DNA of 64,000 bases, taken from positions 4,985,814 to 5,049,813 of the forward strand of contig NZ_CP118164.1 in the NCBI RefSeq assembly GCF_028748185.1, written 5' to 3'. Below the pieces are notes generated by a model. That model saw only the letters and a list, made by a program, of their open reading frames with translations, was not told where the DNA came from and searched no databases. The position numbers and the translations under genes were made by a program. How positions within the stretch are numbered: position 1 is the first letter of the stretch; the number at the start of each line of letters is the position of its first letter. Below are positions 26,108 through 34,853 of this stretch, piece by piece. Source of the stretch: Bremerella sp. P1 (GTDB lineage: Bacteria; Planctomycetota; Planctomycetia; Pirellulales; Pirellulaceae).

Positions 26108-27268
26108 CTATCGCACGATTGCCTGCATTGCTTCCAGCGTGCGATCAATTTGTTCGGCCGTGGTGAAGATACTCAGGCTGAATCTCAGTGTACCGCCCGA
26201 GCCCAACGTGCCCAGGTGCTGGTGCATGAGAGGGGCACAGTGTAGTCCTGCTCGACACTGCACGCCGAAGGCCGAATCGAGTGCTGTGGCGAGTTCGTGC
26301 GGGTCAAACGATTCGACCTGAATGCTTACAACGCCCGTGCGATGTTCCAGGTTCTGCGGCCCCAGAATGCGTACCTGGGGCATCGATTGCAGACCTTCGA
26401 TCAGGCGGCTGACATTTTGCATCGTATGGCGATGCAGGGCTGTAACCGTTTGCTCGCGGATGTATTCGACCCCGGCACGAAGTCCCAGAATACCGGTGAC
26501 GTTGGCATTGCCACTTTCGAACTTGGCAGGTAGTTCGTTGGGCTGCTCGTCCGATTCACTTTTGGTGCCAGTCCCGCCTTGGCGTTGGCATTGCAACAAC
26601 TCTGCCACTTCCGGTTGGAGGATCATGGCGCCTGTCCCTAGCGGACCCAGCAGTCCCTTGTGCCCGGAAAAAGCCACCATGTCGATCGGTGTCTCTCCCA
26701 GGTTCAGGTCGAGATGACCCGCCGACTGGGCTGCATCGACAAGCATGCGTACACCGCGATTCTTGGCGACGTGATAGATTCCCTCGACTGGCTGAATCGC
26801 GCCAGTCACGTTGGAAACATGCGTGATGGCGATCAAACGCGTGTTGCCTTGGATCGCGTTTTCGATGGCTTCTACGGACACGCGGCCATCTTCGCCAGCC
26901 TCGACATGGGTGAGCTCGATTTCGAGCGTCTTGCGCATGGTCGAAAGGGGACGCAGGATCGAGTTGTGTTCGACCGTGGTGGTGATAACGTGATCGCCGC
27001 GTTTCAGGAACCCGTGCAAGGCCAGGTTCAGCATGTCGGTGCCGTTGTAGCCGAAGATGACGTGTTCTTGGGAATGGGTTCCAAATAAGTATGCGATCTG
27101 TTTACGCGTATCCCCGATCAGTCGTTCGACCTCATTGGCCTCACGATAGCCGCTTCTGCCGGCACAAGCTCCCAATTCCGTCATGTGATGCTGTACGGCT
27201 TCCACAACGCTGGCAGGCTTGGGCCAACTTGTTGCTGCGTTATCAAGGTAGATTCGTTCTCTTGCCAC
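26108..27268 (-). CDS. Cysteine desulfurase family protein
   Basis: The product is a 386-residue PLP enzyme of aminotransferase class V. YLDNAATSWPKP at the N-terminus, AFSGHKGLLGP with PLP lysine K204, DAAQSAGHLDL and RAGLHCAP with the sulfur-accepting Cys344 match the EF2568/SufS-like group. It removes sulfur from cysteine to alanine and passes persulfide on for Fe-S, thio-tRNA or cofactor synthesis. It lies 147 bp downstream of moaA. MoaD-type proteins need a sulfur donor (a desulfurase relay), so association with the moa genes makes functional sense; direct partnership is unproven. Confidence 0.93.
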   Translation of the reverse strand: MARERIYLDNAATSWPKPASVVEAVQHHMTELGACAGRSGYREANEVERLIGDTRKQIAYLFGTHSQEHVIFGYNGTDMLNLALHGFLKRGDHVITTTVEHNSILRPLSTMRKTLEIELTHVEAGEDGRVSVEAIENAIQGNTRLIAITHVSNVTGAIQPVEGIYHVAKNRGVRMLVDAAQSAGHLDLNLGETPIDMVAFSGHKGLLGPLGTGAMILQPEVAELLQCQRQGGTGTKSESDEQPNELPAKFESGNANVTGILGLRAGVEYIREQTVTALHRHTMQNVSRLIEGLQSMPQVRILGPQNLEHRTGVVSIQVESFDPHELATALDSAFGVQCRAGLHCAPLMHQHLGTLGSGGTLRFSLSIFTTAEQIDRTLEAMQAIVR

Positions 27269-27415
27269 CGTGTTTTCATTTCCTTATTGGCCCGTGAACC
27301 CCCGATTGCTTCGCAATGTTGGGGAGGCCGTGTGACGTTTTCAAAACTCGGTCATCCGTGGAAATCGCATCCTGCATTTGCCGCATTGCGACTCGTGAAA
27401 TCCGAGAGTGTCTTC

Positions 27416-28423
27416 CTATCCCCCGATTTGGTACATAGCTCGCTCTGGCGGAACAAACTCGGGGGAGTCCATTCCGTGTGATGGTTTCTTGGCCTGGACA
27501 CAGGAATGTAGTCGTGCTGACAAGTCGGCATCGGTTCCCCCTGTGCGTAGAACTTGTCGAGCATCCCACTCTTCGCTTCCGAACAGGCAGTTTCTCAATT
27601 GCCCTTCTGCTGTGATTCGCAGTCGGTTGCACGTGCCGCAGAAGGGTTCGGTCACGCTGTTAATAAATCCCACGCGTTGTCGACCATCGGCATATTCATA
27701 GTCGACTGCCGGTTGGCTTTTGTCCTCACGGTCGAGATCATGCAGCGGCGCGACTTCCTGGGCAATCATCTCACGCAACTGTCGACCGGAAAGGACCTGG
27801 CTTTTGTCCCAGGCTCGATCCGCATCTAACGGCATGAATTCAATAAAGCGTAAATGGAGGTCGTTTTCACGCGCAAAATTGGCCAGCGGGACAATTTCGC
27901 ACTCTGTGAGATTCTGAATCGCTACCGCGTTTAAGCGTACATTTTCAAAACCGACCGATTTCGCGGCGGCAATTCCATCGAGTACCTTCTGCACGCCTTG
28001 GCGGCGTGTGATTCGCTCGAAGAGTTCCTCACTGAGGGCATCCAGACTGATATTCAATCGGTCAAGGCCGGCTGACTTGAGGTCCGCGGCCTGATCCGGC
28101 AAAAGAATGCCATTGGTTGTCAGGGCAATTTCCTGGATTCCAGGTACCGCCTTGAGCATTTGGATGAGCTGCGAAAGGTTCGACCGAACCAGTGGTTCTC
28201 CACCGGTCAGTCGCAACTTGCTGATTCCGTGACCTGCTGCGACACGTACAACACGCGTCATTTCCTCAAAGGTCAGCAACTCGTCACGAGGCTTAAAGCG
28301 AGCATTCTCCAGCGGCATGCAGTAGAAGCAGCGAATATTACAGCGATCGGTTACGCTAATTCGCAGGCTGGTATGCACGCGCCCGAAGCGGTCGATCAGC
28401 GGTGTGTTCGGTTCGATAGACAT
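27416..28423 (-). CDS. moaA: GTP 3',8-cyclase
   Basis: The product has 335 residues. It is the radical-SAM enzyme that converts GTP to 3',8-cyclo-GTP, the first step of molybdenum-cofactor synthesis. The N-terminal cluster is C28-x3-C32-x2-C35 (CNIRCFYC) and the second cluster is C262, C265 and C279 (FCGTCNRLRI). KLRLTGGEPLVR lies near 72-83. The C-terminal Gly-Gly (YQIGG, 334-335) needed for substrate handling is intact. moaE follows upstream by 4 bp. moaC, needed for the next step, is not in the window. Confidence 0.98.
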   Translation of the reverse strand: MSIEPNTPLIDRFGRVHTSLRISVTDRCNIRCFYCMPLENARFKPRDELLTFEEMTRVVRVAAGHGISKLRLTGGEPLVRSNLSQLIQMLKAVPGIQEIALTTNGILLPDQAADLKSAGLDRLNISLDALSEELFERITRRQGVQKVLDGIAAAKSVGFENVRLNAVAIQNLTECEIVPLANFARENDLHLRFIEFMPLDADRAWDKSQVLSGRQLREMIAQEVAPLHDLDREDKSQPAVDYEYADGRQRVGFINSVTEPFCGTCNRLRITAEGQLRNCLFGSEEWDARQVLRTGGTDADLSARLHSCVQAKKPSHGMDSPEFVPPERAMYQIGG

Positions 28424-28427
28424 GCTT

Positions 28428-28871
28428 CTATTGTAACGTATTTTCGTCCGACCGCTGAACCAATCCGGGGTGAACCCAATCGGTCGAACCGCTGGCCCAA
28501 TGCTCTTTTTTCCAGACCGGGACGAGCTCCTTGAGGCGATCCATCAGCCAGCTTGCCGCCTCAAATGCATCTCGCCGGTGGGGTGTCGAAACTGCCACCG
28601 CCACGCTAGCTTCGCCGATGGGGACTTCGCCGAGTCGATGGATGAGGACGCATTGGTCAATGGGCCAGCGCGCTTTGGCCTCGGCCTCGAGCTTTTCCAT
28701 CTCGCTGGTGGCCATGGGAACATAAGCCGTGTAGGTCAGCGTGACCGTTTCCTTGGCATCGGTAAACTGCCGTGTCGTTCCCAGAAACAAGACCACGGCA
28801 CCTGAGTTGGGCGAAGTCACTGTCTGGGTGACCGCCGAGGCGTCAATCGACTGCTGGGTAAGTTCAACCAT
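28428..28871 (-). CDS. moaE: Molybdopterin synthase catalytic subunit
   Basis: The product has 147 residues. With MoaD it converts precursor Z to molybdopterin by inserting two sulfurs. GAVVLFLGTTRQ, the HRLGEVPIGEASVAVAVSTPHR block (read as HRLGEVPIGE then SVAVAVSTPHR) and the PVWKKEHWASGSTDWV active-site loop with the catalytic lysines match MoaE. It sits between moaA (4 bp) and moaD (9 bp). Confidence 0.96.
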   Translation of the reverse strand: MVELTQQSIDASAVTQTVTSPNSGAVVLFLGTTRQFTDAKETVTLTYTAYVPMATSEMEKLEAEAKARWPIDQCVLIHRLGEVPIGEASVAVAVSTPHRRDAFEAASWLMDRLKELVPVWKKEHWASGSTDWVHPGLVQRSDENTLQ

Positions 28872-28880
28872 TTTGGAAAG

Positions 28881-29126
28881 TTACCCTCCACTTACCGGAG
28901 GCAGGCAGGCGACTTCGTCGGTTTCCTGAACCTCGACGGCATTGCCGGCATATTCATTGTTCACCGCGAAAGCGCAGCTGGGGAGGACTGGTTCCAAGGC
29001 AGAAATCGATTCACCCAGGTTTTTGCGAATTGCACCAACCGTGACGGGTTCTTCCAGGTCAAGTGATACTTCCTCGCATCCTGCCAGATCTTGGGTCAAG
29101 GCAAATAGTTTGACGCGTATTCTCAT
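28881..29126 (-). CDS. moaD: Molybdopterin synthase sulfur-carrier subunit (MoaD/ThiS family)
   Basis: The product is an 81-residue ubiquitin-fold protein. The C-terminal VSGG Gly-Gly is the thiocarboxylation site. RIRVKLFALTQDLAGCEEVSL and EYAGNAVEVQETDEVACLPPV (abbreviated ETDEVACLPPV) are typical MoaD strands. Its start ATG overlaps the stop of the upstream FAD-FeS oxidase (ATGA, 29123-29126), so it is translationally coupled to that gene. Confidence 0.92.
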   Translation of the reverse strand: MRIRVKLFALTQDLAGCEEVSLDLEEPVTVGAIRKNLGESISALEPVLPSCAFAVNNEYAGNAVEVQETDEVACLPPVSGG

Positions 29127-32104
29127 GTCACAAACAAGTCTTGCGAGGAGGGAGAGAACAGATCGGTATCTGGCTCAAGAACGCCATATGACTTGGCCAA
29201 AAGTTTGATCGGATGAACCACCGCCTTGTTACCGGCCTGTTCGATTTGCATCTTACAGGCGCTGCACTCAGTGGAGCCGATTTGTATCTGCTTCCCGCGC
29301 ATCGCAACGATGAGATCCCAGCCGATTCTCAAACTGCTACGGAAATTGTTGCGTGTCAGCCCAAAGGTACCAGCCATGCCTGAGCAACCTTTTTCGATCG
29401 GACGTACGGAGAGGCCGGGAATCAATTGCAGAATTCGTTGACCGTACGAGGCGTCGTGCATCGCTCGCAAGTGACAGGGGACGTGGAAACCAACCGTAAG
29501 ATTCATGGGTTTCAAGTCGAGTTCTAACTCGCCATGGTGGTGGAGGTCCCACAGGAATTCACACGCTTCGCGGGTATTCTCGGCGACGATCTTGGCGTCA
29601 TCCGAATCTAACAGGTTCAAATATTCGTGCTTCAGTGCCATCACCGCCGATGGTTCGGTAGCGACGATTGTATAGCCCTGGCGAACGGCTTCGGCCAATG
29701 CTTTTACGTTCTTGTGGGCCAGTCGCGCCGCCATGGTGACGGCTCCTTGCGAGATCGAAGGCATCCCGCTGACTTGCTGCTTAGGATGGACATAAACCGA
29801 GATGCGATTATGATCCAACACGTTCACAAACGCTTGAGCGAGTTGCGTATCAAAAAGATTCGCATAGAGATCGACGAAGTACAACACCTTGCGGCCGCTG
29901 CGACGCGTCGCGGTTGTCAGACCTCGTCGCGCGGCTTGTTTCACAAAACTTCGATTGGCCAGTCGCGGTAGCTTGCGTTGTTTGGCCAGGCCTATGAAAC
30001 GTTCCATCAGCCAACGCATCGCCCGATTGCCCAGAGCCCAGTTGGCGATGCGGGGAAAACGATTTCCCCAGAGAGCCCAGCGATGGATCTTAGCTTGCAG
30101 CGATCCGTCCTGCGTCAAGCCATTGGCATCAACATTACGGGCCCGCATCTCGAGAACGATGTTGGGAATGTCGACGTTCGATGGACATTCGACACGGCAC
30201 TGATGGCAGTGGAAACACGTATCAAGGATTTCCTTCGTCTCCGTCGAGTCTAAACTGTCTGGTGGGAGCTGACCCGATAGGACGCCGCGAAGTAAATTGG
30301 CCTTGGCTCGTGGCGATGCATCTTCACGCGAGTCGAAGCGAAAGATCGGACACATCCGCGTATCCGCACCATATGTTCGGCAACGCCCGCAGCCGTGACA
30401 ACTTCGAGCTGCGGTGGCCATTTCCTGCGGCGACCAGGTCAAAATGGGAAGCTCAAATTCGCTCGGATCGTTTTCTTTCTTCTTTTCCGAGTTCGCGGAA
30501 CCGTCGCTTGCTTCCGGTTGCGGTACTAACTCGACCCGCCTCACCAGTTCCATGGGCGAGAATGTCGACGAGAGGACCTTCTTGCCGGGATTCAAGATTC
30601 CCGCAGGATCGAAAAGACGCTTGATTCGTCCGAACAGGTCGTACAGCGGTCCGTATTGCTTGGGGAGGTAGGGCGTGCGGCTAATACCGTCACCGGACTC
30701 GCCACTGAGTGAACCACCCACCTTGAATAGCTCTTCGTAGGTCTCGTCCGCGATGCGTTCCAACTTGGCCAGGTCACTTCGATCAGCCATGTTGAGTAGC
30801 GGGCGAACATGCAAGTGCCCGTGGGCCGCATGGGCAAAGATCGAAGCGATCGTTTCGTGCCGCTTCATCACATCCTGGACTTTGGTCAGGAAGTCCGGTA
30901 GTTGCTGCGGCGGGACCGTCATGTCTTCAATGAATGGGAGCGGACGCGTATTCCCTTTCAAGCGATAGAGAATCGGCGTCATCCGACGAGCCAGTTCCCA
31001 GTAAGTACCGACCTCTTTCGGGCTGGTGGTGATTAACGAATGAAAAGCCAGCTTGCGACGCCGTCGAATTCGATCTGCGATCTTTTCCAGTTCCGCGTGA
31101 ACGTCGGCCTGACTTTCTCCAGAGTATTCAACCAGAAGCATCGCTTCGGTGTTTTCTGGAATCAGGTTGGAATAGCGGGGATCAGTTTCACGGGCGATGG
31201 CCAGGATTCTGCGGTCGAGCAAATCGCAGGCACTTATCCCGGCAGACCCGAGTTGTACGGCGGCCTTAGCGGCATTGTCCAAGCGTTCAAAAAACAGCAG
31301 CACCAAGCCGCGCGACTTCGATTTTGGCGATGTGCGGAGCTTGGCCTGAGTAACCAAAGCCAGGCTTCCCTCGGAACCTGCGAGGATCTTCGCCAGATCA
31401 ACAACGTCGTCTTCGACTACGCCGGAAAGACGATACCCACTTCCTTGGTTGAACGTCTTCGGCAAATTGCCTTGAATTTTGTCGGCATGCGATTCCATCA
31501 GCTCGGCAATGCCTGAGGTGATTCGTACCAACTCCGGCGACTCCAGGTGAGCCACTCGATCGAGATGAGTTGGTTTGATGTTAACGACTTCACCGTTCGC
31601 CAGAACGACCTGTAGTTCCAGGATGTGATCGCGGGCCGAACCATGTTGCGGCCAGTGACTGCCAGAAGCGTCGAGCGCGATGACGCTTCCCATGGTCGTC
31701 ACACTTCGAGTCGCCGGGTCGGGACCAAAAATGCGATCACGCTGAGCAAGATGCCGATTCAGGTTGGCGAGAACGACGCCGGGTTGCACCCGTATCCAGT
31801 CGTCACCCGTTTCCAGGATGCGCCGCATCGAGTGTGCGAAATCGAGCACGATACCGGAGCCGAGCGATTCACCGGCCATGCCTGTGCCGGCCCCGCGGGC
31901 ATGAATGGGAATCTGGTTTTCTGCAGCATACTGGACGGTCGCCGAGACATCGGACGTACGGCGTGGACGCACAACGGCCAGCGGTTTGACTTGAAACAGG
32001 CTGGCGTCGGTCGAATAGAGTTCCAGGAACGTATCGTCGCAGCGGATCTCACCATCGAGGACACCACGGAGATCGGCTCGAATTCGTTCTCGTTCTAAAT
32101 CCAT
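29123..32104 (-). CDS. GlcD/GlcF-type FAD and iron-sulfur oxidoreductase (YdiJ-like)
   Basis: The product has 993 residues, as in the YdiJ/D-lactate-dehydrogenase group. An FAD-binding type-4 domain (about 40-230, RPRRTSDVSATVQYA, GAGTGMAGESLG) precedes an FAD-oxidase C domain (about 250-520). Ferredoxin-type clusters follow near 570 (CHGCGRCRTYGADTRMC) and 630 (CFHCHQCRVECP). The C-terminal CCG-type domain carries CHLRAMHD, GCSGMAGTFG and ECSACKMQIE. It oxidises a 2-hydroxy acid (glycolate, D-lactate or D-2-hydroxyglutarate) and passes electrons to quinone. It is the first gene of the moaD-moaE-moaA run; the link to molybdenum-cofactor synthesis is unexplained. Confidence 0.92.
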   Translation of the reverse strand: MDLERERIRADLRGVLDGEIRCDDTFLELYSTDASLFQVKPLAVVRPRRTSDVSATVQYAAENQIPIHARGAGTGMAGESLGSGIVLDFAHSMRRILETGDDWIRVQPGVVLANLNRHLAQRDRIFGPDPATRSVTTMGSVIALDASGSHWPQHGSARDHILELQVVLANGEVVNIKPTHLDRVAHLESPELVRITSGIAELMESHADKIQGNLPKTFNQGSGYRLSGVVEDDVVDLAKILAGSEGSLALVTQAKLRTSPKSKSRGLVLLFFERLDNAAKAAVQLGSAGISACDLLDRRILAIARETDPRYSNLIPENTEAMLLVEYSGESQADVHAELEKIADRIRRRRKLAFHSLITTSPKEVGTYWELARRMTPILYRLKGNTRPLPFIEDMTVPPQQLPDFLTKVQDVMKRHETIASIFAHAAHGHLHVRPLLNMADRSDLAKLERIADETYEELFKVGGSLSGESGDGISRTPYLPKQYGPLYDLFGRIKRLFDPAGILNPGKKVLSSTFSPMELVRRVELVPQPEASDGSANSEKKKENDPSEFELPILTWSPQEMATAARSCHGCGRCRTYGADTRMCPIFRFDSREDASPRAKANLLRGVLSGQLPPDSLDSTETKEILDTCFHCHQCRVECPSNVDIPNIVLEMRARNVDANGLTQDGSLQAKIHRWALWGNRFPRIANWALGNRAMRWLMERFIGLAKQRKLPRLANRSFVKQAARRGLTTATRRSGRKVLYFVDLYANLFDTQLAQAFVNVLDHNRISVYVHPKQQVSGMPSISQGAVTMAARLAHKNVKALAEAVRQGYTIVATEPSAVMALKHEYLNLLDSDDAKIVAENTREACEFLWDLHHHGELELDLKPMNLTVGFHVPCHLRAMHDASYGQRILQLIPGLSVRPIEKGCSGMAGTFGLTRNNFRSSLRIGWDLIVAMRGKQIQIGSTECSACKMQIEQAGNKAVVHPIKLLAKSYGVLEPDTDLFSPSSQDLFVT

Positions 32105-32593
32105 CGGCTGCGAGTCGGAGACGACCCGTCATATTGCGGCACGTGCAAAGTACCTGACCTGCAGGTTCAGGCTTGATTTTAACGGAAGTAGGCTGCCAGG
32201 CAGGAAACGCCAAAGCCACACTACGACGCTTCAATGGTACTCATAAGATGCGACTCTGCACAGGGATACCCTTACAGCAAAGCAGGTTACGTCGAATCTT
32301 AAGTATTTGAAATACTCTGCTCGACTAGGCGAGAGACCGCATCTCAAGTATCGATTGCCTCTTTCTCCTGAAGGTTGTCTTGCGTTCATATGACTAAAGG
32401 AATCGATTAAGTTTTGATCAAACTGTGTTGGGATTTGACCAGCTTCTTTTAATCTCAATTGCTCATCTGCTAGTTTCGGCTTGGTTAAACGCACCAGCGT
32501 TGTTCGGCACATACGCGAATGACCGAATCGTCCCAGCCCCATTCGCTGAGATCGAAGACTCTTGATTTGCCCTACGTTTACCCCTCAAGCCAC
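32105..32593. other. AT-rich gap with no supportable gene
   Basis: The 489-bp stretch before the sulfotransferase is visibly more AT-rich than its flanks from about 32240 on. It contains a near-palindrome CCTGACCTGCAGGTTCAGG (32157-32175) and a small hairpin AGTATT-TGA-AATACT. A 103-codon minus-strand frame (32231-32542) lacks recognisable protein features. Nothing else is visible. Confidence 0.5.
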
Positions 32594-33460
32594 ATGCCCA
32601 AACCAAACTTCTTCGTAATTGGTGCTGCTAAATCGGCAACAACATCGCTGTGTTCGCTACTGCAACAGCACCCAAACATTTTCTTCTCTGATCCCAAGGA
32701 ACCTAGGTTCTATCAATTACCGGATGATGTTCGTGAAAGCAAAAGAACATGGTACGAAGGAATTTTTCTGGATGCCTCTTCAACTGAAACGGCAGTTGGG
32801 GAGGGGAGCGTATGCTACACGTTCAGGTCGAACTGTGCTTCCAATCCAATTCCCTCTCGAATCAAAGAGGACCATCCAGAGGCGAAATTCATATACATTG
32901 TCCGTCACCCAATCGATCGAATCGTTTCCAATTGGCTAATGGTGTCCAATACGGATCCTAACAAGTTTAGATCCCTGAACTCGGACGTAGTGGCACCAGA
33001 ATATGAAGGTGCGTTTGTTGATCGAAGTCTCTATTGGTCCCAGATAAATGATTACCGAGAGATCTTTAAGGATGAACAGATTTTGGTGCTTTTCTATGAA
33101 GACTTTCGTCGTGACCCCAACTCTGTTTTGGATAGGTGTTTTGCTTTCTTAGGTCTGTCAGCCTACTCTGGAATCGAGCATCCGCAGGCAATTCAGAACA
33201 AATTTCGCAGAATGACGCCGGTCATGCGATTTGTTTCGAGGCTGCCTTCGGCTGGGACAGTTCAGGCCATGATCCCACAGCGAGCCAAAACTTGGCTGCT
33301 CGAATACACGAATGTCATTGTCGACAACAACTACAAAAAGCCCCGTCTGTGCAGAGAAACGTGGCAGTCGCTCGTTGATCGGCTTAGGGAAGACTCCGAG
33401 GAATTCTTGTCATACTACAAAAAGCCGACCGATCATTGGTCGTGGAAATTTCCAGACTAG
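32594..33460 (+). CDS. PAPS-dependent sulfotransferase
   Basis: From ATG 32594 the product has 288 residues and begins MPKPNFFVIGAAKSATTSL, the standard sulfotransferase entry with the 5'-phosphosulfate-binding GAAKSATTS loop (P-loop-like). The 3'-phosphate-binding block IVRHPIDRIVSNWLM follows near residue 110-125. Upstream ATG 32519 would add 25 residues without family support; neither start has a Shine-Dalgarno sequence. It transfers sulfate from PAPS to a carbohydrate or other acceptor, and sulfated surface glycans are common in marine planctomycetes. Codon use and AT content differ from flanking genes, a sign of transfer. No neighbour suggests the acceptor. Confidence 0.88.
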   Translation: MPKPNFFVIGAAKSATTSLCSLLQQHPNIFFSDPKEPRFYQLPDDVRESKRTWYEGIFLDASSTETAVGEGSVCYTFRSNCASNPIPSRIKEDHPEAKFIYIVRHPIDRIVSNWLMVSNTDPNKFRSLNSDVVAPEYEGAFVDRSLYWSQINDYREIFKDEQILVLFYEDFRRDPNSVLDRCFAFLGLSAYSGIEHPQAIQNKFRRMTPVMRFVSRLPSAGTVQAMIPQRAKTWLLEYTNVIVDNNYKKPRLCRETWQSLVDRLREDSEEFLSYYKKPTDHWSWKFPD

Positions 33461-33576
33461 CGGATTGTTCATGCACGAACGGGCCAATCTTAACTTTCGC
33501 AATAACCTAATTGGCCTACTCGCGGTCGGTCAGTAATTGCCAAAGAAGTTAGCAGATGAGCCCCAAGGCATACTGC

Positions 33577-34701
33577 CTACCCGTAAAACTTCTTCGAGAG
33601 CAAGCTCAGAGCACCGATCGCGACAATGACACCACCGACGATGTAAAAAACCGGATAGCGCACGTACCAAGGATCGACCGGTGGACCAGTGCCAGGAGTC
33701 ACCCATTCTTCCAGGAAGACGTTACACCGTGGGCAGTGGTCGCCAGGACCGACACCTTGTGGCAGTTCCATGCGACAATTTGGGCAGTAGCCAGGCTTCA
33801 CCCCATTCGACTTATTGCGAAAACGATCGCTAAAGCCAGGGGAAGAACCACCGCCACCCGTTTGTGGATTGGCATCGGATCCACCAGTATTGGTCGAATT
33901 GGCCGCAACCATTCCTTCACCAAAGCCATTGTCCGGCGTGTTGGTGTTTTCTGAATTGTTGCCACCTTGATTCGGATTCACAGGGGTTCCTGGGGCTGAC
34001 GAGGTCGGACTGGTTGGGCCTCCGCCGGCATTCATGTTTTCTGCTGGTGGCTGGTAAGGTGGGTTTGCTGGGGGAACGTAAGCTGGGGGACGTGAACCGC
34101 CGGGCTGGTTGTTGCCTTGTTGAGTGTTGCCAGGAAGACTGGCACGCCGAGCGATGTATTGATCCATTTCCTTATGGACGTTGGGGTCATCCAGCTCCAT
34201 TTCTTGCCGAGAGATAATCTGGTTCACCTCTCCCCGTTTTTGCAGGTGAGCTCGCAGCCAATCCTGATCCTTCTTGCTCAGGATGTAGAACGATACTTTT
34301 TGTGCGTTGGCGCCTTGCAACAGGATCACATATCCCTCGTGCATGCGGACGAATTTGGCTTTGATCGATTCGTCTTTGTAGTCGCTCCAATCACGGTTCT
34401 CGAAAAGCGTTTCATCGCTCTTGTCGACCTTAGGCTTGGGGGGAGTCATTGGCTTACTGGCGTTGGCCTGCTGTTGCTTGGCGTATTGTTGGTCCCCCTC
34501 GACGAAAGCACTAAGAGGGATCACGAAGATCTCGCCATTGGATTCAATCCGGACGTTGTTCTCGGCCGTTAACTCCAGGAACTTGCCACTGAGAGTTCGC
34601 CCATTGGCGTCGGTCCACTCACGAACTTCTTGCGCGCTGACACCGATGGCAAATAGGCAAATCAGAAAGGGAACGCATAAAAAATGTCGGCTGGCCAACA
34701 T
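33577..34701 (-). CDS. SHD1-domain protein with zinc ribbon and C-terminal anchor
   Basis: The product has 374 residues: signal peptide (1-23), first SHD1-like repeat (26-75, VREWTDANGRTLSGKFLELTA in part) and second (103-153, RDWSDYKDESIKAKFVRM). A long Pro/Asn/Gly-rich linker follows, then a C4 zinc ribbon (C306-x2-C309, C323-x2-C326) and a TM (351-368) before KKFYG. Planctomycetes have many SHD1 proteins of unknown role; in yeast Sla1 the domain binds NPFXD peptides. A zinc ribbon next to a membrane anchor suggests a cytoplasm-facing or periplasmic metal-stabilised domain. The next gene upstream encodes a relative. Confidence 0.82.
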   Translation of the reverse strand: MLASRHFLCVPFLICLFAIGVSAQEVREWTDANGRTLSGKFLELTAENNVRIESNGEIFVIPLSAFVEGDQQYAKQQQANASKPMTPPKPKVDKSDETLFENRDWSDYKDESIKAKFVRMHEGYVILLQGANAQKVSFYILSKKDQDWLRAHLQKRGEVNQIISRQEMELDDPNVHKEMDQYIARRASLPGNTQQGNNQPGGSRPPAYVPPANPPYQPPAENMNAGGGPTSPTSSAPGTPVNPNQGGNNSENTNTPDNGFGEGMVAANSTNTGGSDANPQTGGGGSSPGFSDRFRNKSNGVKPGYCPNCRMELPQGVGPGDHCPRCNVFLEEWVTPGTGPPVDPWYVRYPVFYIVGGVIVAIGALSLLSKKFYG

Positions 34702-34853
34702 TGGTGGGACTCCCAGCTTCAGGGATGAATGGACAAGTTGGATGGATGGTTGAGCGAGGCTCGATTCGGGCTTACCCCTTGGAATTGTTCTAATCTCAGC
34801 TCAGGAAGATAAGTCTTCGAAATTAAAAGCGATTCACACAGGTTCGGACGAGT

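Noticed and set aside
32231-32542. 103-codon minus-strand frame in the AT-rich gap
   Set aside because: No Shine-Dalgarno, no family resemblance, and its start overlaps the sulfotransferase region.
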